Positions 1 through 6,970 of a stretch of DNA of 44,277 nucleotides are shown here, piece after piece; positions within the stretch are counted from its first letter, which is position 1; the number at the start of each line of letters is the position of its first letter. The stretch covers positions 1 to 44,277 of the forward strand of contig JAHAWY010000026.1 of assembly GCA_018385135.1 (NCBI GenBank), read 5' to 3'. A program made the translations under genes and the position numbers. The notes below the pieces were generated by a model. The model ran no database searches and had not been told where the DNA came from. It saw only the letters and a program-made list of their open reading frames with translations. This DNA comes from Oscillospiraceae bacterium. GTDB taxonomy: Bacteria > Bacillota > Clostridia > Oscillospirales > Oscillospiraceae.

Positions 1-18
1 CGCCACTCCGCTTAAAAC

Positions 19-2385
19 TTAATATTTCCTACATAGGGGCTCTTTTTGTACTGTCCGTACAAACTGGGGCAGTACAAAAGGCGCAGGGCTTTTTGATATG
101 ATATGGTTCCCATAGACGGTATGGCGATGAGCCATGCCGTCTATGTGCAGGAAAACAGTTTGGATTTGTACTGCAAGCCGGTAGGCGGCGCGGTTTGCCT
201 CCAGAACACGCCCGGCGGCGAAGCTGTCACCGATGTTGTAGATTTCCGGAGCTGCATTATCCGCCAGAGCCTGATGGAACAGTGCCGTATCCGGACGCCC
301 GCCCATTGCCAGAACCACAAGGTCGGCATCTAAAGTCATAGACGCTGTCTGCGGACCGGGCTTCTTGGCAAGTGGGTTGGCTATGTTCTCCGGCAGCAGG
401 GGCTGCCAGGTGTTGTAGGGGTCGGGAACAGTCTTGGATACGTTGCGGGTGATGTTCACCTTGCCGCTGCCGAAGGAGTCCACTTTGGCGCAGTTGTAGA
501 GCTTTACGCCGTTTTTCTCCATATAGTGGAGAAGATGTCCGCGGTTGGCGGTGCAGGCGCCCTGCATGAAGTTATCAAGCATCTCTACCACCTGAACATT
601 CTTGTGATGCTCATAGCTCAGCCAGTAGGCGGTCTCGCAGCCGACGACACCGCCGCCGACCACAACAACATTCTGCACACCCTCTAAGGGGGCGGGATTT
701 ACCAGCAGGTCTGTTGCTTGGACACTTTTGACCTGATCAAGTCCCTTGAAAGGCGGACAGAAGTTCTTAGTCCCGATGGCGAAGATGACAGCGTCATAGT
801 TTTGTGCTTTCAACCAGTCGGAGCTGACCTCGGTATTGAGCTTGAGACTGAAATTGGGGAGCTTTTCCGCCTCTGCGACCTGACCTTCCAGCCACTGGAG
901 GTAGTTTGCAAAGTCGTATTTTACGGCAGGAACAGCGCCGGGTACGACCTTGCCGCCCAGCTTATCGCTCTTTTCAAGCAACTCGACGGTGTGACCGCGG
1001 CGAGCAGCGGTGACGGCAAAGATGATACCGGCAGGACCGCCGCCCACTACACCGATGCGCTTGGGCTTCTGAGCAAGAGCGGGTTCCGCGGGCAGAACGT
1101 CCTCATAACCTGTTCTGGCATTTATGGCGCACTTTATGTGACCGCCCTCGACGAATTCGTTGACGCAGCCCTCCTGACAGCCGATGCACGGACAGATTTT
1201 ATCTACTTCACCGGCATATGCCTTGTTGCACCACTCTGGGTCTGCAAGCAGAGGACGACCCAGCATTACCATGTCGCACATACCGTCACGCAGAGCCTGC
1301 TCTGCCATATCGGGATAGCCTGGCTTGCCTACGGCGACAATGGGTACGGGTACGCCGAGATTGGACTTGATGTCCTTTTTCGCAAAATGAGCCTTCGCTG
1401 CCTTGGAAAGCTCCAGGAAACAGCCTGCGGGCATCCCTGCGGGGGGATGAGGAAGCCACCAGTTGTCGTAGCAGCCCATATCCACGTCAAAAATATCAAC
1501 GCCGGCCTTGACAAGGTTTTCCATGTACTCAAGAGTCTGGGCAATGGTACGTCCGCCCTTGAACTTCTTGAGGGAGTGGATCTTATTCATCCAGTCTCCG
1601 TAGGTTTCTTCCAGAGCCAGAGTTAGGTCAATGCGGTACATGATGGGGTAGTTGGGACCCACGCGGCGGCGGATCTCCTTGACCATATCTATGCCAAAGC
1701 GCTGCCAGTCAGAGTATTTTCCGAGCTTGCGGTGGTTGAAGGCGGGGTTTGTCATCTGCTCTAGGAGATAGCCCTCGTGACCGTGGAGGTATACACCGTC
1801 GATCTTACAAGCCTTAGCGTCGGCGGCAGCCTGACCTGCGTTCTTAATGATCCTGCCCAGAGCGTGACCGGACAGGCGCAGACAGGGCAGCTCCGGGATA
1901 TAGAAGTTGGGGTTAAAGGACGAGGAGACCGGGAATTTCTGCCGCTGTACCAGGCAGGTAGGTGGACCGACACGACCCAAGCCCGGAGTAAGCTGGATAA
2001 AGAAGCGACTGCCATAGCTATGACAGTTTTCCGCAACGGTGCGCCAGCTGGACATCAAAGTACGGCTGCCGCTGATGCGGGGCATCATTACTTCCTTATT
2101 GATCTCGGATACTGTGGGGTCTATTCCGTGACTTATGGGTACAAGACCAGAGGTGATCAAACCCACGCCGCCCTTCGCTCGTGCGGTAAAGTAAGCGATC
2201 ATCTTTTCGCTGGGACGACCCAGCTCCTCGCACATCATTAGATTTCCCATAGGCGCCATGACCACTCGGTTTTTGATGGTCATTTTGCCTACCTGAATTG
2301 GGGAGAAATGCTTGTATAGGGGTACAGCTCCCGGGTCATTCGCGCAGCATTGCCCCTGGCGTTTTCGCATCCGCCCTGGAACCAA
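19..2385 (-). CDS. Old-yellow-enzyme / enoate reductase family FMN, Fe-S, FAD oxidoreductase, 5' end frameshifted
   Basis: Family members (2-enoate reductase, 2,4-dienoyl-CoA reductase, BaiCD/BaiH) reduce activated C=C bonds with NAD(P)H through FAD, a 4Fe-4S cluster and FMN. In the 788-residue frame a TIM barrel spans about 22-390. The 4Fe-4S ligands are C400, C403, C407 and C419. A FAD dinucleotide fold (GVVGGGPAG) lies at 445-453 and an NAD(P) fold (VVVGGGVVGCE) at 574-584. The coordinates use the longest in-frame ATG, but no ribosome site precedes it. Residues 1-21 look like out-of-frame sequence, and homology begins near LYKHFSPIQVGKM. The well-placed AGGAGG and ATG at 2441 belong to another frame. 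The last 47 residues run through two inverted repeats and do not resemble the family C-terminus. It is last in the operon. Family is clear; substrate is unknown and the gene may be inactive. Confidence 0.85.
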   Translation of the reverse strand: MVPGRMRKRQGQCCANDPGAVPLYKHFSPIQVGKMTIKNRVVMAPMGNLMMCEELGRPSEKMIAYFTARAKGGVGLITSGLVPISHGIDPTVSEINKEVMMPRISGSRTLMSSWRTVAENCHSYGSRFFIQLTPGLGRVGPPTCLVQRQKFPVSSSFNPNFYIPELPCLRLSGHALGRIIKNAGQAAADAKACKIDGVYLHGHEGYLLEQMTNPAFNHRKLGKYSDWQRFGIDMVKEIRRRVGPNYPIMYRIDLTLALEETYGDWMNKIHSLKKFKGGRTIAQTLEYMENLVKAGVDIFDVDMGCYDNWWLPHPPAGMPAGCFLELSKAAKAHFAKKDIKSNLGVPVPIVAVGKPGYPDMAEQALRDGMCDMVMLGRPLLADPEWCNKAYAGEVDKICPCIGCQEGCVNEFVEGGHIKCAINARTGYEDVLPAEPALAQKPKRIGVVGGGPAGIIFAVTAARRGHTVELLEKSDKLGGKVVPGAVPAVKYDFANYLQWLEGQVAEAEKLPNFSLKLNTEVSSDWLKAQNYDAVIFAIGTKNFCPPFKGLDQVKSVQATDLLVNPAPLEGVQNVVVVGGGVVGCETAYWLSYEHHKNVQVVEMLDNFMQGACTANRGHLLHYMEKNGVKLYNCAKVDSFGSGKVNITRNVSKTVPDPYNTWQPLLPENIANPLAKKPGPQTASMTLDADLVVLAMGGRPDTALFHQALADNAAPEIYNIGDSFAAGRVLEANRAAYRLAVQIQTVFLHIDGMAHRHTVYGNHIISKSPAPFVLPQFVRTVQKEPLCRKY
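44..79. repeat. Inverted repeat near the 3' end of the reductase frame
   Basis: Perfect 10-base arms TTTTGTACTG (44-53) and CAGTACAAAA (70-79) enclose a 16-base loop. It lies inside the last codons of the annotated reductase frame, so either the frame is read too far or the repeat is a 3' untranslated structure. Confidence 0.5.
111..145. repeat. 15-bp inverted repeat, terminator-like stem without a U tract
   Basis: Arms at 111-125 and 131-145 pair over 15 positions with one G-T wobble around a 5-base loop. It sits where the reductase family normally ends (after AYRLAVQI). No run of T follows on the minus strand, so intrinsic termination is not shown. Confidence 0.5.
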
Positions 2386-2441
2386 TTGCCGTAGCTATCC
2401 ACCATTTCCTGGATCATTGGTTCCGGTTTTCGCTCTCTCAT
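2289..2441 (-). pseudogene. Out-of-frame 5' segment of the reductase gene (50-codon ORF)
   Basis: The ATG at 2441 follows AAAGGAGGAACATAC and overlaps the stop of the preceding gene as ATGA, the normal arrangement for a translationally coupled cistron. It encodes 50 residues containing MIQEMVDSYGNWFQGG and MTRELYPYTS and stops at 2289. The reductase frame takes over at HFSPIQVGKMTIKNR, overlapping the end of this ORF. A single-base indel around 2305-2316 would join the two into a protein of about 805 residues. I therefore read it as the true N-terminus of the reductase, separated by a frameshift that could be a mutation or a sequence error. A genuine small overlapping protein is the less likely alternative. 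Confidence 0.7.
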
Positions 2442-3166
2442 GTATGTTCCTCCTTTTTTTCAAGTTGCTTTTGGTGCAGCTCCCGCATTCCGTCCACCGC
2501 GTCGCATACGGGCTTCCATTCACAAGCCCGGCAGTCCATGCTTACGTCCAAAAGGGCGTGGTTCAGGGTTTTTGTGATGCTATTAACCTGGTCGCAAAGA
2601 CGGTTTAGCTCATCATAGGGGGCTTGGGGCAGGGTGATAAATATGATGGACACAGCATGAACCATGGGATTTTCCCGGTACTTCCGTATCAATAGACTGC
2701 CTACGTCCTGAAAGCGCAGACCGGTCTTTACCGCTTTTTTTGACACACGAACCTGCTCCCGGTTGCTCATGGCTGCGGGTCGCATCATATAGCCTGCCGG
2801 GGACGCATGGAATTTACGGTTTTCCAGAGCCTTAATAAGGTTGTATGTAGCCTGTTCGCCATGCTGATACACATCGCCGGTGCGCAGGAAGGTTAAGCGA
2901 GCAAAGGCACAGTCGCCCTTGATCTCCGGCAAATCCGGTCCTAAAAGATATACCCCGTCCTCCGGAACAAGGCTCTTGTCTTGGGTTATGGTGGTGAGGG
3001 AAACGGCGGGGAAAGGACCCTCTCCCAATTCAAATGCCATGTCCCGGCGGAGAATCAATTCGTTGGGGTCGCCCTCCCGAGCGGCGGGGCAGGCAGGGCA
3101 GGGGACAGCGCCAAGAGGCTCTACCAGTGCCAGTGCCTGCCGAATTACATCGTCAAACAGTTTCAT
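2438..3166 (-). CDS. Standalone acetyl-CoA synthase (AcsB/CdhC)-like middle domain protein
   Basis: This 242-residue soluble protein is far shorter than AcsB (about 730 residues). Its parts resemble, in order, the middle domain of acetyl-CoA synthase: RRDMAFELGEG with a following VYLLGPDLPE (compare KGDMHVEFGGG and VEVIGPDID), then REQVRVSKKAVKTGLRFQ (compare WVRISKEAFAKGARLK). It ends in a Cys motif, DCRACEWKPVC, that recalls the start of the A-cluster ligand region. The N-terminal Rossmann domain and the remaining A-cluster domain are absent. The comparison is from memory, not an alignment. It lies between a microprotein (TAATG overlap) and the flavin reductase (ATGA overlap), so the proteins are probably made together. 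Function unknown; possibly an electron-transfer or scaffold role in the acyl-CoA module. Confidence 0.65.
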   Translation of the reverse strand: MKLFDDVIRQALALVEPLGAVPCPACPAAREGDPNELILRRDMAFELGEGPFPAVSLTTITQDKSLVPEDGVYLLGPDLPEIKGDCAFARLTFLRTGDVYQHGEQATYNLIKALENRKFHASPAGYMMRPAAMSNREQVRVSKKAVKTGLRFQDVGSLLIRKYRENPMVHAVSIIFITLPQAPYDELNRLCDQVNSITKTLNHALLDVSMDCRACEWKPVCDAVDGMRELHQKQLEKKEEHT

Positions 3167-3321
3167 TAGAGTTTTTCTTCTTTTTCCACGCTGTCGTGAT
3201 ATGCCATCAGCTTGTCATATATTACCGATACCAGCTTCATGTCGGCATTGGTGATGTAGACGAGGAAGGTCAGGACAAACAATGCTGCAACCACGATGAG
3301 GACAATCCAGTACCATGCCAT
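3166..3321 (-). CDS. 51-residue single-pass membrane microprotein
   Basis: The ATG at 3321 has AAGGAG about ten bases upstream, inside the last codons of the activator gene. The stop TAA overlaps the next start as TAATG. The protein begins MAWYWIVLIVVAALFVL, continues with one hydrophobic helix (about residues 3-23) and ends in a charged tail rich in Lys and Glu. The tight coupling on both sides argues that it is translated. No family is recognised. Its position suggests it could tether the soluble operon products to the membrane, which is inference only. Confidence 0.75.
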   Translation of the reverse strand: MAWYWIVLIVVAALFVLTFLVYITNADMKLVSVIYDKLMAYHDSVEKEEKL

Positions 3322-3326
3322 AGCTA

Positions 3327-4124
3327 TTACTCCTTATCCAGTCCTTTTTGCCGGGCGTATTCGGCAGCGCCGAGAGCGCCCATTAGCTGCGGGTCTGTTT
3401 TAAGCTCGATGACCTTTAGCTTGAGAACCTGCTCGATTGCCTTTTTAAGACCTGCGTTCTTCGCGCAGCCTCCGGTCAGAGTGATGCTGTCGGTAGCGCC
3501 CGCTTTCTTCGCCATGACGAAGCAGCGCTTTGCAACCGCCATCTGTATTCCCGCGGCTATCTCATCAGTAGGCTTGCTCTCACCCACCAGAGTAATGACC
3601 TCGCTCTCGGCGAATACGGTGCACTGGGCGGTGATGGGTATAACATTCTTTGCCGTCAGAGACAGCTTGGAGAAATCCTCAAGGCTAAGCTCAAAGGCGT
3701 TTGCCATTGCCTCGAAGAAGCGGCCGGTTCCTGCCGCGCACTTGTCGTTCATGGCAAAGCTCTTAACCGTGCCGTCTGTGTCGATGGCGATGCCCTTAAC
3801 GTCCTGACCGCCTATGTCGATGATAGCCTTGACCTTGGGGTCGGTAACATGGACGCCCATAGCGTGGCAGGAGATCTCGGATATGTTCTCATCGGCGGAG
3901 GGGACTTTATTTCTGCCGTAGCCTGTACCGATGAGATAGGTCAGATTATCGGGAGTGCCCAGCCCCACGACCTTTTCACAGGCCAGGCGCAGAGCCTCGC
4001 TGGAGCTTTTTTCAGAGTTTATCTTGCTGCGGATGGTCACATTGCTGACCATTTTTCCGCTCTCGTCCAAAATAACGCACTTGGTGTAGGTGGAGCCTAC
4101 GTCGCACCCTCCAAAATAGTTCAT
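3327..4124 (-). CDS. 2-hydroxyacyl-CoA dehydratase activator (BadF/HgdC family ATPase)
   Basis: This family uses ATP hydrolysis to push one low-potential electron into 2-hydroxyacyl-CoA dehydratases, starting radical dehydration. The 265-residue product has the ASKHA phosphate loop GCDVGSTYTK near the start, and IDIGGQDVK. The two cysteines that bridge the homodimer 4Fe-4S cluster are in NDKCAAGTGRF and PITAQCTVF. TLTGGCAKN and MGALGAAEYA complete the fold. I chose the ATG at 4124 because AAGGAGG lies nine bases upstream; the longer ATG at 4145 has no ribosome site and overlaps the preceding gene. It directly follows the truncated dehydratase subunit. It looks intact, but its partner subunits are not in the window. 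Confidence 0.93.
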   Translation of the reverse strand: MNYFGGCDVGSTYTKCVILDESGKMVSNVTIRSKINSEKSSSEALRLACEKVVGLGTPDNLTYLIGTGYGRNKVPSADENISEISCHAMGVHVTDPKVKAIIDIGGQDVKGIAIDTDGTVKSFAMNDKCAAGTGRFFEAMANAFELSLEDFSKLSLTAKNVIPITAQCTVFAESEVITLVGESKPTDEIAAGIQMAVAKRCFVMAKKAGATDSITLTGGCAKNAGLKKAIEQVLKLKVIELKTDPQLMGALGAAEYARQKGLDKE

Positions 4125-4138
4125 AGTCTTTTTCCTCC

Positions 4139-4405
4139 TTACCATGTTAACTCATCGTCATAGTCCATCAGGGTGGGGTCAAGGGGTTCAGCGCGGAACA
4201 CTGTGGTCATGTAGCGGTTCACTCTGTCTCTCATCGCTTTTCGGGAGACGGTGCGAGGATCCATAAGATCATGCTCCACCCAAATGAGGTGAATGCCGCG
4301 TTCCCTTGCCTGATCCTCAAAGAGTCCCTGAAGACCGGCAAAGTTCTTGCAGGAGACATGGTTATACATAAAAGTGCTTTCAGCTTCAGACTCGCGTGAC
4401 TGCTG
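4139..4405 (-). pseudogene. C-terminal remnant of a 2-hydroxyacyl-CoA dehydratase subunit (HgdB/HgdC-type cluster)
   Basis: The last ~85 codons of an open frame read TFMYNHVSCKNFAG, then WVEHDLMDPRTVSRKAM, and end DDELTW. This resembles the C-terminal third of dehydratase alpha/beta subunits, including the cluster-binding SCK segment and the (D/E)xDxxDPR motif. Family members are about 380-430 residues. Here the homology stops at the base of a terminator hairpin belonging to the unrelated membrane-protein gene upstream, so the N-terminal three quarters and any promoter are missing. It is followed 14 bases later by the activator. I infer a deletion or rearrangement junction near 4400. Confidence 0.75.
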
Positions 4406-4440
4406 AAAAAGCCCCGCGCCGATATTCGGCGCGGGGCTTG
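4406..4440 (-). terminator. Rho-independent terminator of the 8-TM protein gene
   Basis: A GC-rich hairpin (AAGCCCCGCGCCGA with its complement, 4409-4439) is followed on the minus strand by TTTTT. It begins about 20 bases after the stop of the upstream gene. Confidence 0.85.
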
Positions 4441-4460
4441 AAATGTACTGGTAATCGAAC

Positions 4461-5240
4461 TTATTCCTCTGCCGGGAGCTTTGCGTTGCTAACGATAATG
4501 ACGGAGAAAAGGCAAAGCGCCGCGGCGCAGGAAAAGGATAGAAGCTGCGTACCAAAGGAATAGTTGTCAGCAAAAGTTATGATGAACAAAAACGCCGAAA
4601 GATTGGAGAAAAACAGGGTCGGCAGAGGCTTGGGCTTTTTGTAGGGATAGCCTGCGATATAGTAGAAAGCGAGAACGCCCGCGCATATGGCGAGAAGTCT
4701 CGGCGCGAAATTCCAGATAACGGGGTCGGAGGCGAAGCTCTTATAAGAGGCAATCAGCCAAAAGCACATGAAAAGGTCGAACACCAGTGCGGCGGAGGCT
4801 CCTCGAGCTTCGGCGTGGTCACGCTTGGTGCTGCGCAGCACCGCGACAAGGCAAAAGGCTGCGACGATGGCGAATAGTCCTGTGATAAGCTCGAAAATGG
4901 AGTAGGGCGGGGTAACGGAATTGATAAGAGTGAGCACGCCGCCGAGCGCCATTATAACCGCCGCTGCAACACAGATGATGTTAAACAGCGGCGTTGCGGT
5001 GAAAAGTGCTTCACTGTACTCTAAAGGAAAACTCATGGGCTTGAGCTTGCAAACCAAAAGCACCAGTGCGGCGGTCACGGCTATCATGTAAACGAGAAGA
5101 ACGATGCTCCAAAGTGAGCCGGGAGCAGCCAAACCGCTTTGCTCATCAAAGGCGGTCATGGTCTGAAGCCAGCGGAAAAAGAAGCCGAAAACACCGAAAA
5201 TGCAGGTGAAGCTGAACAGTTTAAGTGATTTATTAAGCAT
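4461..5240 (-). CDS. Hypothetical polytopic membrane protein (about 8 TM)
   Basis: The 259-residue product is mostly hydrophobic. Eight candidate membrane spans lie at roughly 8-25, 43-63, 85-106, 115-135, 150-168, 178-196, 208-225 and 232-252. Short charged loops include the KRDHAEARG and YPYKKPKP segments. I recognise no catalytic motif and no named family; similar unannotated proteins are common in Oscillospiraceae. The gene is monocistronic, with a good sigma-A promoter at 5309-5337 and a terminator at 4406-4440, and is divergent from spoIID. Function unknown. Confidence 0.75.
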   Translation of the reverse strand: MLNKSLKLFSFTCIFGVFGFFFRWLQTMTAFDEQSGLAAPGSLWSIVLLVYMIAVTAALVLLVCKLKPMSFPLEYSEALFTATPLFNIICVAAAVIMALGGVLTLINSVTPPYSIFELITGLFAIVAAFCLVAVLRSTKRDHAEARGASAALVFDLFMCFWLIASYKSFASDPVIWNFAPRLLAICAGVLAFYYIAGYPYKKPKPLPTLFFSNLSAFLFIITFADNYSFGTQLLSFSCAAALCLFSVIIVSNAKLPAEE

Positions 5241-5308
5241 ATTAACATCCCAGTCGAAATATAATAATAGTATAGCCGGTTTGAAAATGCCGGTTTATAT
5301 GCTTTACT

Positions 5309-5337
5309 ATATTATACTTTTTTGGCAATAACGTCAA
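5309..5337 (-). promoter_or_regulatory. Sigma-A promoter of the 8-TM protein gene
   Basis: On the minus strand TTGACG-N17-TAATAT, an almost consensus vegetative promoter, lies about 70 bases upstream of the ATG at 5240. Confidence 0.75.
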
Positions 5338-5368
5338 CTGCATTATTATTCGAGGGGGCGAAGATAAA

Positions 5369-6388
5369 ATGAAACGCATAATTTGGGCATCAATGCTATT
5401 GGGACTTGCTGTTGTGCTTATGCCGCTGCTATTTAATAACTCCGGCAGCGCCGTTGAGGTGATGAGCGATTATGAGCCTACAATACCGTCGCCGCTGCAA
5501 AGCACAGCGCCCTCCGCCCCCTCACCGGCTGTGCAAAGCTATAAAGAAGTGGCGGACACGGAAAAAACTTTGGTAGTCTTATCCGACGGCGTTTTGACGG
5601 AAACGACAATGGCTGAATATCTGCCGCTGGCAGTCGCCGCGGAAATGCCTGCCTCCTTCCATTCCGAGGCACTCAAGGCGCAGGCTGTCGCGGCGCGAAC
5701 CTATGTAAGCTACTGCACAAAACACGAAAATCCGAAGCATCCGTCGGCGGAGATATGCACTGAATCCGGCTGCTGCCTTGCCTGCATGAGCATGGACGAG
5801 CTGCGCGCGGCTTGGGGCGCGGATTTTGAGGAAAACCTGAGTGTGGTGCGCGAGGCGGTTGAAGCAACGCAAGGACAGGTGCTGATATACGGCGGAGAGC
5901 CGATCTTGGCTTCGTTCCACTCCTCGTCGGCAGGATATACGGAGTCCGGCAGCGAGCTATGGGGTGAAGTTCCGTATCTGGTAAGCGTTGCAAGCCCCGA
6001 AACCGAGCGCGATGTGCCTGACTTTGTAACAACGGTTGAGGTCTCGACCGGAGAAATGATGGAGACGGTGAAGCTGCTCAAGCCCGAAGCCGTTTTCTGC
6101 GAGGATGCGCAGTGGTGGCTGGGCGAAATTGAAAGAGACGAGAGCGGGCGTGTGCGCAATATGAATATTGCTCTTGTTAAGCTGACGGGGCAGGAGGTGC
6201 GAACGCTTTTCGGACTGCGCAGCACCGCCTTCACCGTTGAATATACAGGCAGCAGCTTCCTTTTCACAGTCAAAGGCTACGGTCACGGACTGGGCATGAG
6301 CCAGTACGGGGCAAATGTTATGGCGAAAAGCGGCTTTAGCTACGCGGAGATACTCTATCATTACTATCCTGAAACAAAGCTGGTTTAA
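5369..6388 (+). CDS. spoIID: Stage II sporulation protein D (lytic transglycosylase)
   Basis: SpoIID cleaves denuded glycan strands in the septal peptidoglycan during engulfment of the forespore, working with SpoIIP and SpoIIM. The 339-residue product has an N-terminal signal anchor (about 4-22) and a Ser/Pro-rich linker. The domain hallmark YLPLAVAAEMPASF contains the predicted catalytic E92, followed by EALKAQAVAARTY. The C-terminal signature is GHGLGMSQYGA. Cysteines in the HPSAEICTESGCC region match the metal-binding loop of the family. GAGGGGG precedes the ATG by about ten bases. I could not confidently place a sigma-E promoter. It is followed by a strong terminator, so it is probably monocistronic. 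Confidence 0.93.
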   Translation: MKRIIWASMLLGLAVVLMPLLFNNSGSAVEVMSDYEPTIPSPLQSTAPSAPSPAVQSYKEVADTEKTLVVLSDGVLTETTMAEYLPLAVAAEMPASFHSEALKAQAVAARTYVSYCTKHENPKHPSAEICTESGCCLACMSMDELRAAWGADFEENLSVVREAVEATQGQVLIYGGEPILASFHSSSAGYTESGSELWGEVPYLVSVASPETERDVPDFVTTVEVSTGEMMETVKLLKPEAVFCEDAQWWLGEIERDESGRVRNMNIALVKLTGQEVRTLFGLRSTAFTVEYTGSSFLFTVKGYGHGLGMSQYGANVMAKSGFSYAEILYHYYPETKLV

Positions 6389-6397
6389 GCCGAAAAG

Positions 6398-6434
6398 AAA
6401 AACCGCAAGCTTCTTTGAAGCTTGCGGTTTTTTA
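6398..6434. terminator. Bidirectional terminator between spoIID and the thioesterase gene
   Basis: AACCGCAAGCTT pairs with AAGCTTGCGGTT around a short loop, with A runs on the left and T runs on the right. It can end both convergent transcripts, and on the minus strand it overlaps the thioesterase stop. Confidence 0.9.
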
Positions 6435-6848
6435 AAAGTCGTTCAGCATATAAAAATAAGTAAAAGTCCCTTTTGAAATAAGCCGTTCCCTATCGTCATA
6501 TACGCAAACATCGACAACGGCAACCTTTTCGCCGAGCTTGACAGGGTATGCCTTAACGGTAAGATAATCGCCGCAGGCGGGACGCAGAAAGCTGATGTTT
6601 CCGCTTTCGGTAACTGCCGCCTTATTGTCTGTGCAGGCGACGAAGCCGCCAATATAATCGCTGCAAGCAAAAAGCAGACCGCCGTGAACCTTGCCGTTGG
6701 GGTTCATGCTATTGCAGCTAAGCTCAACGCGCCCCTCAGCGTAGCCGTCCTCAAGGCGAACCAGCTTGATGTTGTTATATGAGTTGAAGCACGGCACCTC
6801 GTTCATGTATTCAACGACTTCGGGATACTGCCCCTGTGTTCCTGCCAT
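6432..6848 (-). CDS. PaaI-type hotdog-fold acyl-CoA thioesterase
   Basis: The 138-residue hotdog protein carries the signature NPNGKVHGGLLFACSD, where HGG lies at the start of the central helix and the acidic residue after it is the usual catalytic position. Members hydrolyse aryl- or acyl-CoA thioesters. The ATG at 6848 is preceded by GGAGG with good spacing; an upstream in-frame ATG (6887) has no ribosome site. It is convergent with spoIID and lies downstream of clpC. An inverted repeat at 6896-6929 separates it from clpC. Substrate not predictable. Confidence 0.85.
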   Translation of the reverse strand: MAGTQGQYPEVVEYMNEVPCFNSYNNIKLVRLEDGYAEGRVELSCNSMNPNGKVHGGLLFACSDYIGGFVACTDNKAAVTESGNISFLRPACGDYLTVKAYPVKLGEKVAVVDVCVYDDRERLISKGTFTYFYMLNDF

Positions 6849-6895
6849 TACGACCTCCGGGAAGAAAAATATTACCGCTTGCGGCAAAACTGCTT

Positions 6896-6929
6896 AGAAT
6901 ACGCCTAACAGCACGGTTAGGCGTATTCT
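6896..6929. repeat. Perfect 14-bp inverted repeat between clpC and the thioesterase gene
   Basis: AGAATACGCCTAAC and its exact complement enclose the 6-base loop AGCACG. No T tract follows on the minus strand, so it is either a U-less terminator of clpC or an operator for the thioesterase gene. Confidence 0.6.
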
Positions 6930-6970
6930 ATCACAGTAAAATTGATTTTTAAATAGTAAATATGCTTAAA

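Noticed and set aside
718..1626. 302-codon plus-strand frame opposite the reductase gene
   Set aside because: It overlaps the TIM-barrel coding region and shows no protein-family pattern.
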